In this document: positions 49,974 through 57,545 of the stretch, in pieces
How the letters are laid out: each line of letters begins with the position of its first letter
Numbering within the stretch: the stretch's first letter is position 1
Assembly (NCBI RefSeq): GCF_002812205.1
Contig: NZ_NPEA01000007.1
Coordinates: forward strand, 186,001 to 250,000
Direction of reading: 5' to 3'
DNA length: 64,000 nt
From: Leptospira neocaledonica
GTDB lineage: Bacteria; Spirochaetota; Leptospiria; Leptospirales; Leptospiraceae
Notes under the pieces: model-generated
Told to the model about the DNA's origin: nothing
Seen by the model: the letters and a program-made list of their open reading frames with translations, nothing else
Databases searched by the model: none
Position numbers and translations under genes: made by a program

Positions 49974-50192
49974 ATGGTTTGGGACATAGGATTCCAAGAT
50001 AAAATTGTTTATTTAGTCGTTGGCTCTGCAGCGGTTTATTTGGGCTTTCCGGTCGTTTCTTCATTTAAAAGTCTATTCAGTAAAACGCAAACCAAAGAGA
50101 CAAGTTTCGGTTGTTACGAAGCCGCATGCTCCTCTTGTGAAGTAAAGATTGATAAAAATCAAAAAGTCTTATCTAAACGGAAGCACGGATAA
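49974..50192 (+). CDS. Small Cys-rich membrane protein
   Basis: The ATG at 49974 gives 72 residues; a TTG at 49887 would put the hem-box inside the coding region and is unlikely. The protein has one helix (KIVYLVVGSAAVYLGFPVVSSF, residues about 10-31) and, after a short linker, three cysteines in GCYEAACSSCEV (C-x4-C-x2-C). The arrangement resembles small FeoB-associated Cys-rich membrane proteins. It is divergent from hemA, so the hem-box may affect it. It overlaps the HAD gene at its end by 24 nt. Confidence 0.6.
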   Translation: MVWDIGFQDKIVYLVVGSAAVYLGFPVVSSFKSLFSKTQTKETSFGCYEAACSSCEVKIDKNQKVLSKRKHG

Positions 50193-51116
50193 TTCCAAAA
50201 GAGTCATCGCGATCCCATCTTCATTATTCGAATATTTGGTAATATAAGAGGCGCCTTCTTTCAAACTGGGGACTGCATTCTTCATCGCAAAACCATATCC
50301 GGAAGAAAAAAGCATTTCTCGATCATTTAGCTCGTCTCCGAAAGAAATGACCCCTGCCTCGTCCAAACCGGAAATTTTTAAATAAGACTGGATCGCCGTC
50401 CACTTGGAAACTCCCTTCTCCAAAACTTCCAAACAATAAGACACTCCAGGGATTTTAGTGATTACGGTTCTGTATTCTGAGGATTCAGGCAAGGTGAGAA
50501 GTTCCCCTTCCAATTCGATCAATTCTTCCTTCATTAAAGAAAGATAACATACCACAAGAGCACGATCGCCAGAATGTTCCAGAAGATCAGAAACCACCTT
50601 GGTCCTCGCGATGTCTCCGCCTGAATAATGATGATATTTTTCGTCCGTGATCGGAGACTCGACTAGGATATCTATTCCTTCCTCGAATCGATCCACATGA
50701 AGAAGGGGAGAGTGGCCCTTCTTCTTTCCCAAAGATAAAACTGCAAATGTCGCTTTTTCGGAAATATACGTTTCCGAAATTCTTTCTCCATTCGGAGAAC
50801 TTCTGAGCACCTGCCCATTATTGGCCACCACAGTCACATTTCCTCGAAATTCCTGAGCATAGGGAAGGGCAGAAGAGAACCTTCTACCCGTAGCGATGAT
50901 CAACCCGACTCCCTGATCCAACGCGGATTGCAGAACATAATGATTCAAACTGGAAATGGAAGCCCGAGAATCTAAAAGTGTTCCGTCCAAATCCATAGCA
51001 ATCGTATGAAAGGGGAGAAGCCCATCCAATTTTGGAAATTTATGTGAATTCGAAATGATATCCAAGGCAACCTGCGATTCTTTTCCAATAGACCTGAGGG
51101 CAGGAGTTCCTTCCAC
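50169..51116 (-). CDS. HAD-superfamily Cof-type hydrolase
   Basis: The product (315 residues from a GTG at 51116; the true start may lie later) has the HAD motif I sequence TIAMDLDGTLLDS with Asp nucleophile, motif II in LIIATGRR, and motif IV in VISFGDELNDREML, with a Cof-type cap domain between. Such enzymes dephosphorylate sugar phosphates or flavin-related compounds. The first 40 residues before TIAMDL are unusual for the family. It is convergent with the small membrane gene and divergent from mqnD. Confidence 0.85.
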   Translation of the reverse strand: MEGTPALRSIGKESQVALDIISNSHKFPKLDGLLPFHTIAMDLDGTLLDSRASISSLNHYVLQSALDQGVGLIIATGRRFSSALPYAQEFRGNVTVVANNGQVLRSSPNGERISETYISEKATFAVLSLGKKKGHSPLLHVDRFEEGIDILVESPITDEKYHHYSGGDIARTKVVSDLLEHSGDRALVVCYLSLMKEELIELEGELLTLPESSEYRTVITKIPGVSYCLEVLEKGVSKWTAIQSYLKISGLDEAGVISFGDELNDREMLFSSGYGFAMKNAVPSLKEGASYITKYSNNEDGIAMTLLELSVLPFR

Positions 51117-51162
51117 CCCCTTTTTTCGTTTTCAAAAGAATCAAAACTGATTGCCTGGAAGA

Positions 51163-51990
51163 ATGGAACTTAGTCTGGCATATTCCCCCTGTCCGAACGA
51201 CACATTCATCTTCTATCATCTTATCTCCGCAAAAACCAAGGCGCCATTTTCTATAAAAGAAGAATTATACGATGTGGAACAACTGAACCAATTCGCAGAT
51301 AAAGGAAAATTCCAGGCCACGAAAATTTCATTCGCAGCTTTATTCCATGTGGCGGACAAATATTCTCTTTTAGATAGCGGATCTGCACTTGGTAGGAACT
51401 GCGGCCCTATCATCGTAAAAAAAGCAGGTTCCTCGGTAGGAACTCCTAACGGAAAAAAAATTCTGGTCCCGGGACTCTGGACCACTGCCAATTTACTTAC
51501 ACATCTATACTTAAAAGGGGACTTCACGCCAGTTCCCACACGCTATGATCTTATCTTGGACAAAGTAAAAAATGGAGAAGCTGACTTCGGAATTGTCATT
51601 CACGAAGAAAGATTCACTTACGAAGCAAGAGGACTCGCCAAGGTAGAAGATCTAGGAGAATGGTGGGAAGGTACAACCGGAGCACATATTCCTCTCGGAT
51701 GTATCGCAATCCGCAGAGATCTTTCTTCTCAGATAAAAAATGACCTGGATTCGGCGATTAAGGAAAGCCTTTCTCTGGCCTACCAAAACAGGGAAAGTAT
51801 GTACGATTATATCTTAAAACATTCTCAAACCACAACAAGAGAAGTGGCGGATGCGCATATAGATCTGTATGTGAATGAATTTTCTAAAAGTTTAGGAAAA
51901 GAAGGAGAAAGGGCCATCCGCTTATTACAGCAAAAAGCCCTTGAGACAGGATTACTTCCTCCAGAAAAAGAGAAGGAACTATTTCTTTAA
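51163..51990 (+). CDS. mqnD: 1,4-dihydroxy-6-naphthoate synthase (futalosine pathway)
   Basis: The ATG at 51163 (MELSLAYSPCPNDTFIFYHLI) gives 275 residues; a TTG four codons earlier is possible. SPCPNDTF is the typical MqnD start, and GRNCGPIIVKK and GAHIPLGCIAIR belong to the same family. MqnD converts cyclic dehypoxanthine futalosine to dihydroxynaphthoate in menaquinone synthesis. The organism therefore makes menaquinone by the futalosine route. It is convergent with metF, overlapping by 4 nt. Confidence 0.9.
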   Translation: MELSLAYSPCPNDTFIFYHLISAKTKAPFSIKEELYDVEQLNQFADKGKFQATKISFAALFHVADKYSLLDSGSALGRNCGPIIVKKAGSSVGTPNGKKILVPGLWTTANLLTHLYLKGDFTPVPTRYDLILDKVKNGEADFGIVIHEERFTYEARGLAKVEDLGEWWEGTTGAHIPLGCIAIRRDLSSQIKNDLDSAIKESLSLAYQNRESMYDYILKHSQTTTREVADAHIDLYVNEFSKSLGKEGERAIRLLQQKALETGLLPPEKEKELFL

Positions 51991-52859
51991 TTTTTCAGTT
52001 CTCTCACAATATCCAAACTCGCAGGGGATTGGTTTAGGGTATAAAGATGAATTCCAGGTGCTCCCAGTTTGACCAATTCACGGCATTGGTTTACAGAGAA
52101 GTTGATACTTCTTTTATAAAATTCTTCCGGCTGATCCTTTACTTCTTCCAGATCGGAAACTAGTTTTTCAGGAAATTCACAGGCTGCCATTGCCTTAAAT
52201 CTTTCTATCTGAGTAAAAGAAGTAATAGGCATGATCCCAGGGATTACTGGCACATTGATTCCTTTTTTGCGAATCAGATCTAAGAAAGATTCAAAATTGG
52301 AATTTTTAAAAAACAATTGGGATACCAGGTAAGAAGCGCCCGAATCCACTTTTCGTTTTAAATTATCCACATCGGATTCCAAACTCGCGGCCTCCGGATG
52401 TTTTTCAGGATAACAGGCAGCTCCCATACAAAAATCGAAACCTTCTTCTTTGATAAAGGAGATGAGTTCGCTTGCGTAACCGAAACCACCCTCTACTTTT
52501 TTAAAAGCCTCTTCTCCTTTAGGAGGATCTCCTCGAAGAGCCATTAAATTTTCGATCCCGGATTCTCGGATCTGTTTTAAAATAACTCGAATCTCTTCCT
52601 TATTGCCGCCCACACAGGTAAAATGTGCCGCCGCAGGAAGAGCAAATTTTTTAGCCAATTCAGAAGTGATACGGATAGTCTTATCCCGAGTAGAACCTCC
52701 CGCTCCGTAGGTCACAGTGATATAACCTGGATCCACCTTGGACAATTCTTCCACAGCTTCGAATAATTTCGTTTCTCCTTCCGGAGTTTTAGGAGGAAAA
52801 AACTCGAAAGAGTATACCGGCGTTTTAGCCGTTTTATAAATTTCTAATATCTTTTTCAT
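51987..52859 (-). CDS. metF: 5,10-methylenetetrahydrofolate reductase
   Basis: The 290-residue flavoprotein has the family signature SFEFFPPKTPEGE, YGAGGST, LMALRGDPPK and the GFDFCMGAACYPEKHPEA substrate loop. It makes 5-methyltetrahydrofolate for methionine synthesis. AAAGG lies about 6 nt before the ATG. A hairpin (52868-52888) lies immediately upstream and its lower arm nearly touches the ribosome site, so translation may be modulated. Confidence 0.94.
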   Translation of the reverse strand: MKKILEIYKTAKTPVYSFEFFPPKTPEGETKLFEAVEELSKVDPGYITVTYGAGGSTRDKTIRITSELAKKFALPAAAHFTCVGGNKEEIRVILKQIRESGIENLMALRGDPPKGEEAFKKVEGGFGYASELISFIKEEGFDFCMGAACYPEKHPEAASLESDVDNLKRKVDSGASYLVSQLFFKNSNFESFLDLIRKKGINVPVIPGIMPITSFTQIERFKAMAACEFPEKLVSDLEEVKDQPEEFYKRSINFSVNQCRELVKLGAPGIHLYTLNQSPASLDIVRELKN

Positions 52860-52867
52860 TCTAACCT

Positions 52868-52893
52868 TTCCCCGTAAAAAACGGGGAATTTTT
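52868..52893. terminator. Hairpin between the repeat-protein gene and metF
   Basis: TTCCCCGT (52868-52875) pairs perfectly with ACGGGGAA (52881-52888) across AAAAA. On the plus strand T residues (52889-52893) follow. On the minus strand, the strand of both neighbours, no T-run follows, but GGGGAAAGG, the metF ribosome site region, partly belongs to the stem. It may be a terminator of the upstream gene or a translational structure. Confidence 0.5.
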
Positions 52894-55400
52894 CAACTGC
52901 AGCAGAGTAGAACCTGAATAGGTCCTCTGCCGTTTCTTTGTAAGCCCAGAGATTTTGCTACAAGCGCACCAGGTTTTAAATTTTCAGGTGCGACTCTGAC
53001 TGCATGGCCTCCGGTAAGACCAGAACATAATAAGTCACCAGGCTGTACAGGATAAGATTGAGCTTCCACATTTGCATGAACCACTCCTGCAATTGCGACA
53101 AGCCATTGACCTTCTGCTTGGGGTTTATCTCCCAAAACTAATGCCGCAGATTTTACCGCGACACCTACTATATTCGTAGCGTTCGGCTGTCTAGATTTAT
53201 GAAGTTTACCGTCTTCCCCCATTGCGAGAAGATCACCTTCCGCAATTACATCAGAAGACTGTACTGGGAAAAATTTAGCGATACAATCCGTACCTTTTCC
53301 CGTCTGGAGATATACTGTTCCAAGGAAATCGGAATCACCTTCTGCCAAGATCGCTTTACCTGAACCAGTTTCGTTCAGACTAGGGATTCCTTTTCCACTA
53401 GCATACACTGCATGACCGGACCTAGAATGGAACCATCCGCCGAATCCTCTTTTGGCCAGACCTAAAATACCTGCTGAATCTTTTTCTCCAGAAGCGCTAT
53501 CACCTCTGACTCCGAATTTTTCTCCGAAGCCCAATATCCCGGAGAATCTACCGGAACCTACGATACCTGCTCCTTTTTCGCTCTCATTTCTTGCGTATGC
53601 AAGTCCTGCATTTTCAGGAGGAGGGGAGATGTTTGCGTAGGGAGCTTCTACGGAACCTTTCAATCTCAGGTATCCGGTATGAGAACTGAAATCATGCTCT
53701 TTAGGAGCGTAATCATGGGTGTGAGGAAGAGGCTGCCTTGCATCCGACAGTCTAGGATCGTCCGAAGAAACCACATGGCCAGGAATAGACTTTCCTTTGG
53801 GAGCAACTGTCACGATACCAGGATATTCCGTACTAGCGTTACGCAATCTTTCATCGTCACCCTGGACGACTGCACCTTCTTTTGCCTCGCCGGAGCGAGC
53901 AAGTTTCACAATCCCGTAAGACTGGGGAGTGGAAATTTTTAATCTTTTATCATTTCCTTGGACAGCCGCATCTGCGGAATCTTCTCCATTGGAAGCAAAT
54001 CTCAAAATACCAGGATTTTCCGTAGTTGCATGCCTAAGCCTTGGATCATCAGAAGTAACCACTTTTCCAGGGCTCGCGTCACCTGGAGAAGCCAACTGGA
54101 CTAGGCCGAATTTTTGGTTCGTTGCATGCTTCAGACGATCGTCATTTCCCTGGACAACGGTGCCTTCTTTGGTTTCACCATTCTCCGCAAGTTCTACGAT
54201 ACCAAAACTTTGGGTAGAAGAAGGTTTTAAACGATCATCGTTCCCTTGCACAACTCTATCTGCCCGATTTTCGCCGTTCCCTGCTAAACGCACTAGACCA
54301 TAAGCGGCCTCAGTAGAATGTTTTAATCTTCTGTCGTTACCTTGGACAACAACGCCTTCTTTATCTTCCCCATCAGAAGCAAGTTCTACGATACCCTTAT
54401 ACTCAGTAGAACCATCTCTTAATCTTCTGTCATTTGCCTGAACTGCGGCACCTTCAGAAGTTTCTCCGTCGATTGCAAGTCTGACTAAGCCAGATCTTAA
54501 AACAGTAGCATAGGGTAGAGGCTCTGCAGTTGGCTTATGAGTCAGCTCGCTTAAATAAGGAGCCGCGTACAATTCAACTTCTACAATGCTTGTGGAATAT
54601 TTTTCTTTGTTCTGGATTTTACGAGGACGGGAAACGAATTTCAAAAAGCGAATATTCGTAGGTAAAAATCTCCATTGATACCAAGTTCCCAACTCGGATA
54701 AGAATTGGTTCTCTTCTAAAAGCTGATTCCAAGTCAGATCATCTTCGCTATAATATACAGTAAAAGTTTCCGGGAAATGTAAATGACCGTCTTTCGGCGA
54801 AAGAACTCTTAGCTCATTCACTCTACTGATAGAGCCAAGATCCATCAGGAAAAATTCTTCCTTAGGTTGATTGGATTCCAAAGAAGACCAACCGTAATCC
54901 GGTCTTTCATCGATCAGATTTTCTTTTACCCAAAATCTATCTTTTTCGGAACTCACTTCTAACTTAGTGACTCCAGAGATCCCAACTTCCAAAGCCCCAA
55001 TAGAAACTTTAAATTTGGCTCCTTCTTTTTCCGAAACCTTACTGACCAATTTTAGAAAGTTAGCACGAACCAAGGAGAAGTTCCATTGCCCCACTTTCTT
55101 ATTCAATCTTCTAAAACCAGTTTCTTGCAGGATCGGTTCCCAAACTTTTCCATCCAAAGAAATTTCGAATTTAAAAGAATCTGGGAAGAATGTGCCGGAT
55201 TGTTCCGACTGATGTAATTTGATCTGATTAAAACTAGAGCCTGGATTTAAAACTAAGGTTAAAACCCCAACGCCAGGATGGTCCAACTGTTCAGAATAAG
55301 AACGAAGTCCTCCTTCCTTGAATTCGAACGTACCTTTGGTTTTAATTTCGTTTACTTTAACTTGTCGAGGATGGCTGATCCGGATGGATTCTTCATTCAT
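52893..55400 (-). CDS. Large protein: two discoidin-like domains, eight 32-residue repeats, fibre-like C-terminus
   Basis: The 835-residue protein has no signal peptide. Residues about 1-140 and 150-280 both look like F5/8 type C (discoidin, galactose-binding) domains: FKFEISLDGKVWEPILQET and FTVYYSEDDLTWNQLLEEN with the LKFVS-type end. Residues 304-559 are eight exact 32-residue repeats (see the repeat entry). Then DARQPLPHTHDY follows, a sequence type common in phage tail fibres, and a Gly-rich C-terminus (GAGIVGSGRFSGILGFGEKFGVRG). The whole resembles a phage tail fibre or a sugar-binding structural protein. It is followed by metF and preceded by the rep-like gene. Confidence 0.7.
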   Translation of the reverse strand: MNEESIRISHPRQVKVNEIKTKGTFEFKEGGLRSYSEQLDHPGVGVLTLVLNPGSSFNQIKLHQSEQSGTFFPDSFKFEISLDGKVWEPILQETGFRRLNKKVGQWNFSLVRANFLKLVSKVSEKEGAKFKVSIGALEVGISGVTKLEVSSEKDRFWVKENLIDERPDYGWSSLESNQPKEEFFLMDLGSISRVNELRVLSPKDGHLHFPETFTVYYSEDDLTWNQLLEENQFLSELGTWYQWRFLPTNIRFLKFVSRPRKIQNKEKYSTSIVEVELYAAPYLSELTHKPTAEPLPYATVLRSGLVRLAIDGETSEGAAVQANDRRLRDGSTEYKGIVELASDGEDKEGVVVQGNDRRLKHSTEAAYGLVRLAGNGENRADRVVQGNDDRLKPSSTQSFGIVELAENGETKEGTVVQGNDDRLKHATNQKFGLVQLASPGDASPGKVVTSDDPRLRHATTENPGILRFASNGEDSADAAVQGNDKRLKISTPQSYGIVKLARSGEAKEGAVVQGDDERLRNASTEYPGIVTVAPKGKSIPGHVVSSDDPRLSDARQPLPHTHDYAPKEHDFSSHTGYLRLKGSVEAPYANISPPPENAGLAYARNESEKGAGIVGSGRFSGILGFGEKFGVRGDSASGEKDSAGILGLAKRGFGGWFHSRSGHAVYASGKGIPSLNETGSGKAILAEGDSDFLGTVYLQTGKGTDCIAKFFPVQSSDVIAEGDLLAMGEDGKLHKSRQPNATNIVGVAVKSAALVLGDKPQAEGQWLVAIAGVVHANVEAQSYPVQPGDLLCSGLTGGHAVRVAPENLKPGALVAKSLGLQRNGRGPIQVLLCCS
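53724..54491 (-). repeat. Eight tandem 96-bp coding repeats
   Basis: Encoding residues 304-559 of the large protein: each unit starts with G(L/I)(V/L)xLA/FA at residues 304, 336, 368, 400, 432, 464, 496 and 528, a strict 32-residue period, and contains GNDxRL or SDDPRL about 20 residues later. Units differ at many bases, so the repeat is old and kept in frame. The 1-GxVxLA- form is common in tail-fibre repeat families. Confidence 0.85.
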
Positions 55401-55421
55401 AAGAGCTTTGCGTAGTCCTTT

Positions 55422-56312
55422 TTATACATGTATCCGGTTTTCTTCGGCTTTTGCAGAAAATATAACCAGTATCGAGGGGTGGATTTTGTCTGTGAAGTAC
55501 TTTGTAATGATCATCCTGAGAGTCTCCGGAAGAGGATCCTTTACCAAAAGAGTCTTACCATCAGGCTCTACCTGAATTTTTTCCAAAACTTCTACACTGC
55601 TTCTAGACAGATTCCCCTTACACCATTCTAAAAATCCGATCCAAGAAGCTTCTTTCCCTGAAGAATGTCCCGGGCCCTGAGGCTGGATGGGGGAGGCCTG
55701 CTCAAAATTCGGCTGTTTGGTTCCCGACAGATTTTTGCAGATACCTCGGATATAATGCAAATTTTCACCCAGGCCTTGTGCCTTTGCAATTTCCGTTGCT
55801 TCGGACAATATATTTTCTCCGTAACGTTCTCTTAAAGAATCCAAACTCAATTCTTTCTTTTCACTAGGTTTTTGGTTTTGGGTATTATGGATGGTTATAT
55901 TTATATTGTTTGGGTTTCCCATTTGACCCCCCTCCGGGCTACCTGCCAACACCCCTGGGGCCGACCCAAATACCCCTCTGGGGTTTCCAAAAATAACCCC
56001 CTGGGGTGGAATTTTAGAACCGGGGTAATTGAAGCAAAAATAGTAGGTAGAATTCTTATGGCCGGTCCCAGGAACAAATTGTAGAAGGCCCGCTCTTACT
56101 AGGTCTTTCTTTCCTTCATTGATCGATTTTTTAGTCTTTAAGCCTGTGAGTCGGATCAAGCTTTCATTGCTAGGCCAGACTGGCTTAAAGGTCTGGTCAC
56201 TAAATTTAAGCAGGACGAGATAAAGAGTCTTTGCGGCTGGGGACAGAGAGGCCCAAACCCCGGAATCGATGATGTCCGAGAGGAATTTTATATATGGAAA
56301 ATGCTCGCCCAT
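55422..56312 (-). CDS. Rep-like replication initiator with winged-helix domain
   Basis: From the ATG at 56312 (MGEHFPYIKFLSDIIDSGVWASLSPAAKTLY; AAGAGG lies upstream) the product has 296 residues; an earlier in-frame ATG at 56384 adds 24 hydrophobic residues and lies within an inverted repeat. The N-terminal part has the winged-helix pattern of plasmid and phage replication proteins (LSPAAKTLYLVLLKFSDQ; PSNESLIRLTGLKTKKSINEGKKDLVRAGLLQ). A Gly/Pro-rich linker with short repeats follows. The C-terminal 80 residues (LEKIQVEPDGKTLLVKDPLPETLRMIITKYF) loosely recall the DnaA N-terminal domain. It lies beside parAB1 and a 387-bp gap. Replication initiation is inferred. Confidence 0.65.
   Translation of the reverse strand: MGEHFPYIKFLSDIIDSGVWASLSPAAKTLYLVLLKFSDQTFKPVWPSNESLIRLTGLKTKKSINEGKKDLVRAGLLQFVPGTGHKNSTYYFCFNYPGSKIPPQGVIFGNPRGVFGSAPGVLAGSPEGGQMGNPNNINITIHNTQNQKPSEKKELSLDSLRERYGENILSEATEIAKAQGLGENLHYIRGICKNLSGTKQPNFEQASPIQPQGPGHSSGKEASWIGFLEWCKGNLSRSSVEVLEKIQVEPDGKTLLVKDPLPETLRMIITKYFTDKIHPSILVIFSAKAEENRIHV
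55925..56006 (-). repeat. Four GC-rich palindromic repeats in the rep linker
   Basis: Four short sequences of the type A(C)CCC-N0-2-GGGG occur in the coding region (55925-55938 imperfect, then 55951-55960, 55972-55983 and 55996-56006), each a near-perfect palindrome, at intervals of about 21-26 bp. On the protein they give a 7-9 residue repeat (PQGV-IFGN, PRGV-FGSA, PGVLAGS, PEGGQMGN). They may only reflect linker expansion, but resemble iteron-like binding sites. Confidence 0.5.
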
Positions 56313-56390
56313 ACCTTGGATCCTCTTTTGCCCCGGAGGCAAAAAAATTAATTTTAAGCAAAAAAGTCCGAAGGTAGTTGACATTTATCC

Positions 56391-56410
56391 GACATAAGGT
56401 TACTTATGTC
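56391..56410. promoter_or_regulatory. Inverted repeat GACATAAG-GTTA-CTTATGTC
   Basis: Arms GACATAAG (56391-56398) and CTTATGTC (56403-56410) pair perfectly. It lies about 80 nt upstream of the rep ATG at 56312 and just downstream of TTGACA at 56378. It may be a binding site for Rep or a ParB-like repressor. Confidence 0.5.
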
Positions 56411-56442
56411 TCATCCAACAACATTCCTTCGGGAAGGTCCGG

Positions 56443-56470
56443 CCCCTGGACAAACCAGGGGAGTTTTTTT
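56443..56470 (+). terminator. Orphan rightward intrinsic terminator
   Basis: CCCCTGG (56443-56449) pairs with CCAGGGG (56455-56461) across ACAAA, followed by AG and seven T residues. It points right. There is no plus-strand gene upstream for more than 4 kb (the nearest is mqnD, ending at 51990), so the RNA it ends is not a known gene. See the finding on a possible small RNA. Confidence 0.8.
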
Positions 56471-56699
56471 ATCTCAGACCTACGGCAATGTTTCTTCCTT
56501 CTCTCTTCCGGGTTGGAGAAAGTACTACATTTCCGTTTAGAATATTATGTCACATATTGGGGCTTTTTTCTGCTCCGTCAACTCATTCCCAATTTTTTCA
56601 GCCCAAGTCCCATAAAATCTTTTGCTAAGTACATGTTTGTACTATTTTAATTTCGCTTAACAATATGTGTTACTCGAATTTGATTTTGGGTTTCGGATT

Positions 56700-57545
56700 T
56701 TATTTTCCGAATTTTTTAGAAATTTCTTTCTTCACGAATTTATGAAGTTCGGAAAGGAAATCTTCGTCTTCGGTAGAGATGATTACGTTTCCACCTTTTT
56801 TTATGATCTTATAAGGGTAGGGAGAGACGGCTGAGTTTTCGGATCCAGTATTAGTTCTGATCTGTGCAGGGGAGAATAGTCCGCCTTCTTCCGCTCTGTT
56901 AAAAGTTTTTGCGTCTTTTACGGTTTTTAATTCTCCGGAGTTGAATTTTTCCAGAAAATCTTTTAGCGTACCTTTTTTGGCCGCAGAGGCTGCTTGCACT
57001 AAAAGGTTTTTGGATTCTATTCCTGCTTCTTTACAGACTTTTAGATCTTCTTTGGAGAGAGAGGAAATTCCCAAAAGTTCGGTCATATAACTTCTACTTT
57101 TCCCGAATAGGTTTCCTAACTCCAGGTCGGTATAAGAGAAAGAAGTTTTAAGATGGGTCATCGCCTCTATCTCTTCATAAGGAGATAAATTTTCTCTTTG
57201 TAGGTTTTCTATGATTGCTAGGCGGAAAGTTTCCTTTGCGTCTTTGTCTAAAATTTTACATTCTACCTCAGGCCATTTGAGAAGGGTGGCAGCATGGTAT
57301 CTTCTTTCTCCGGCGATGATTGTATAAAATTCATCGTCCGCTTGTTTGGTGACTAGAATAGGCTGAAGAAGTCCGTCTTTGTCCAAACTCTGGGCAAGTT
57401 CTTCGACTCCTTTTTTTCTCTCTTGTCTTGGCTGACTTTCGGAGGGACGAATCCTATCCAAGCGGATCTTACGGATCGTACCCTCTAATTTTTCGGCCTG
57501 GAAAACATCAGCAAGAGAACCTAGTCTTTTACTTTTTGAGCTCAT
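56700..57545 (-). CDS. parB: ParB-family partition protein (parB1)
   Basis: The 281-residue protein has the ParB motifs: IRLDRIRPSESQPRQERKKGVEELAQSLDKDGLLQPILV, IIAGERRYHAATLLKWPEVECK, NLQRENLSPYEEIEAMTHLK and the HTH LGNLFGKSRSYMTELL. A Lys-rich C-terminal region completes it. It overlaps parA1 by 17 nt, the same distance as in parAB2. It probably binds a centromere near the origin. TGTCGGA palindromes at 58303 and 58499 are good candidates. Confidence 0.92.
   Translation of the reverse strand: MSSKSKRLGSLADVFQAEKLEGTIRKIRLDRIRPSESQPRQERKKGVEELAQSLDKDGLLQPILVTKQADDEFYTIIAGERRYHAATLLKWPEVECKILDKDAKETFRLAIIENLQRENLSPYEEIEAMTHLKTSFSYTDLELGNLFGKSRSYMTELLGISSLSKEDLKVCKEAGIESKNLLVQAASAAKKGTLKDFLEKFNSGELKTVKDAKTFNRAEEGGLFSPAQIRTNTGSENSAVSPYPYKIIKKGGNVIISTEDEDFLSELHKFVKKEISKKFGK

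Larger units (their letters stand above)
56313..56699. other. 387-bp rep-parB intergenic region, candidate replication origin
   Basis: No gene was found here. From left to right: TTGACA (56378-56383), a hem-box-like pair of half-sites, the 8-bp-arm inverted repeat GACATAAG/CTTATGTC (56391-56410), a small TTCC-TTCG-GGAA stem-loop (56424-56435), a strong rightward terminator (56443-56470), AGTACT (56521-56526), CACATATTG (56551-56559) with its inverted copy CAATATGTG (56661-56669), and AGTACA/TGTACT around TGTT (56628-56643). The right half is A+T-rich. This mixture is usual for a replication origin and control region next to rep and parAB. Confidence 0.5.

Noticed and set aside
56379..56394. 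TGACA-N6-CGACA, a near hem-box before rep
   Set aside because: One base differs from the hem-box, it overlaps a possible earlier ATG of rep, and no heme gene follows. Probably chance, helped by the TGTCGGA half-site.
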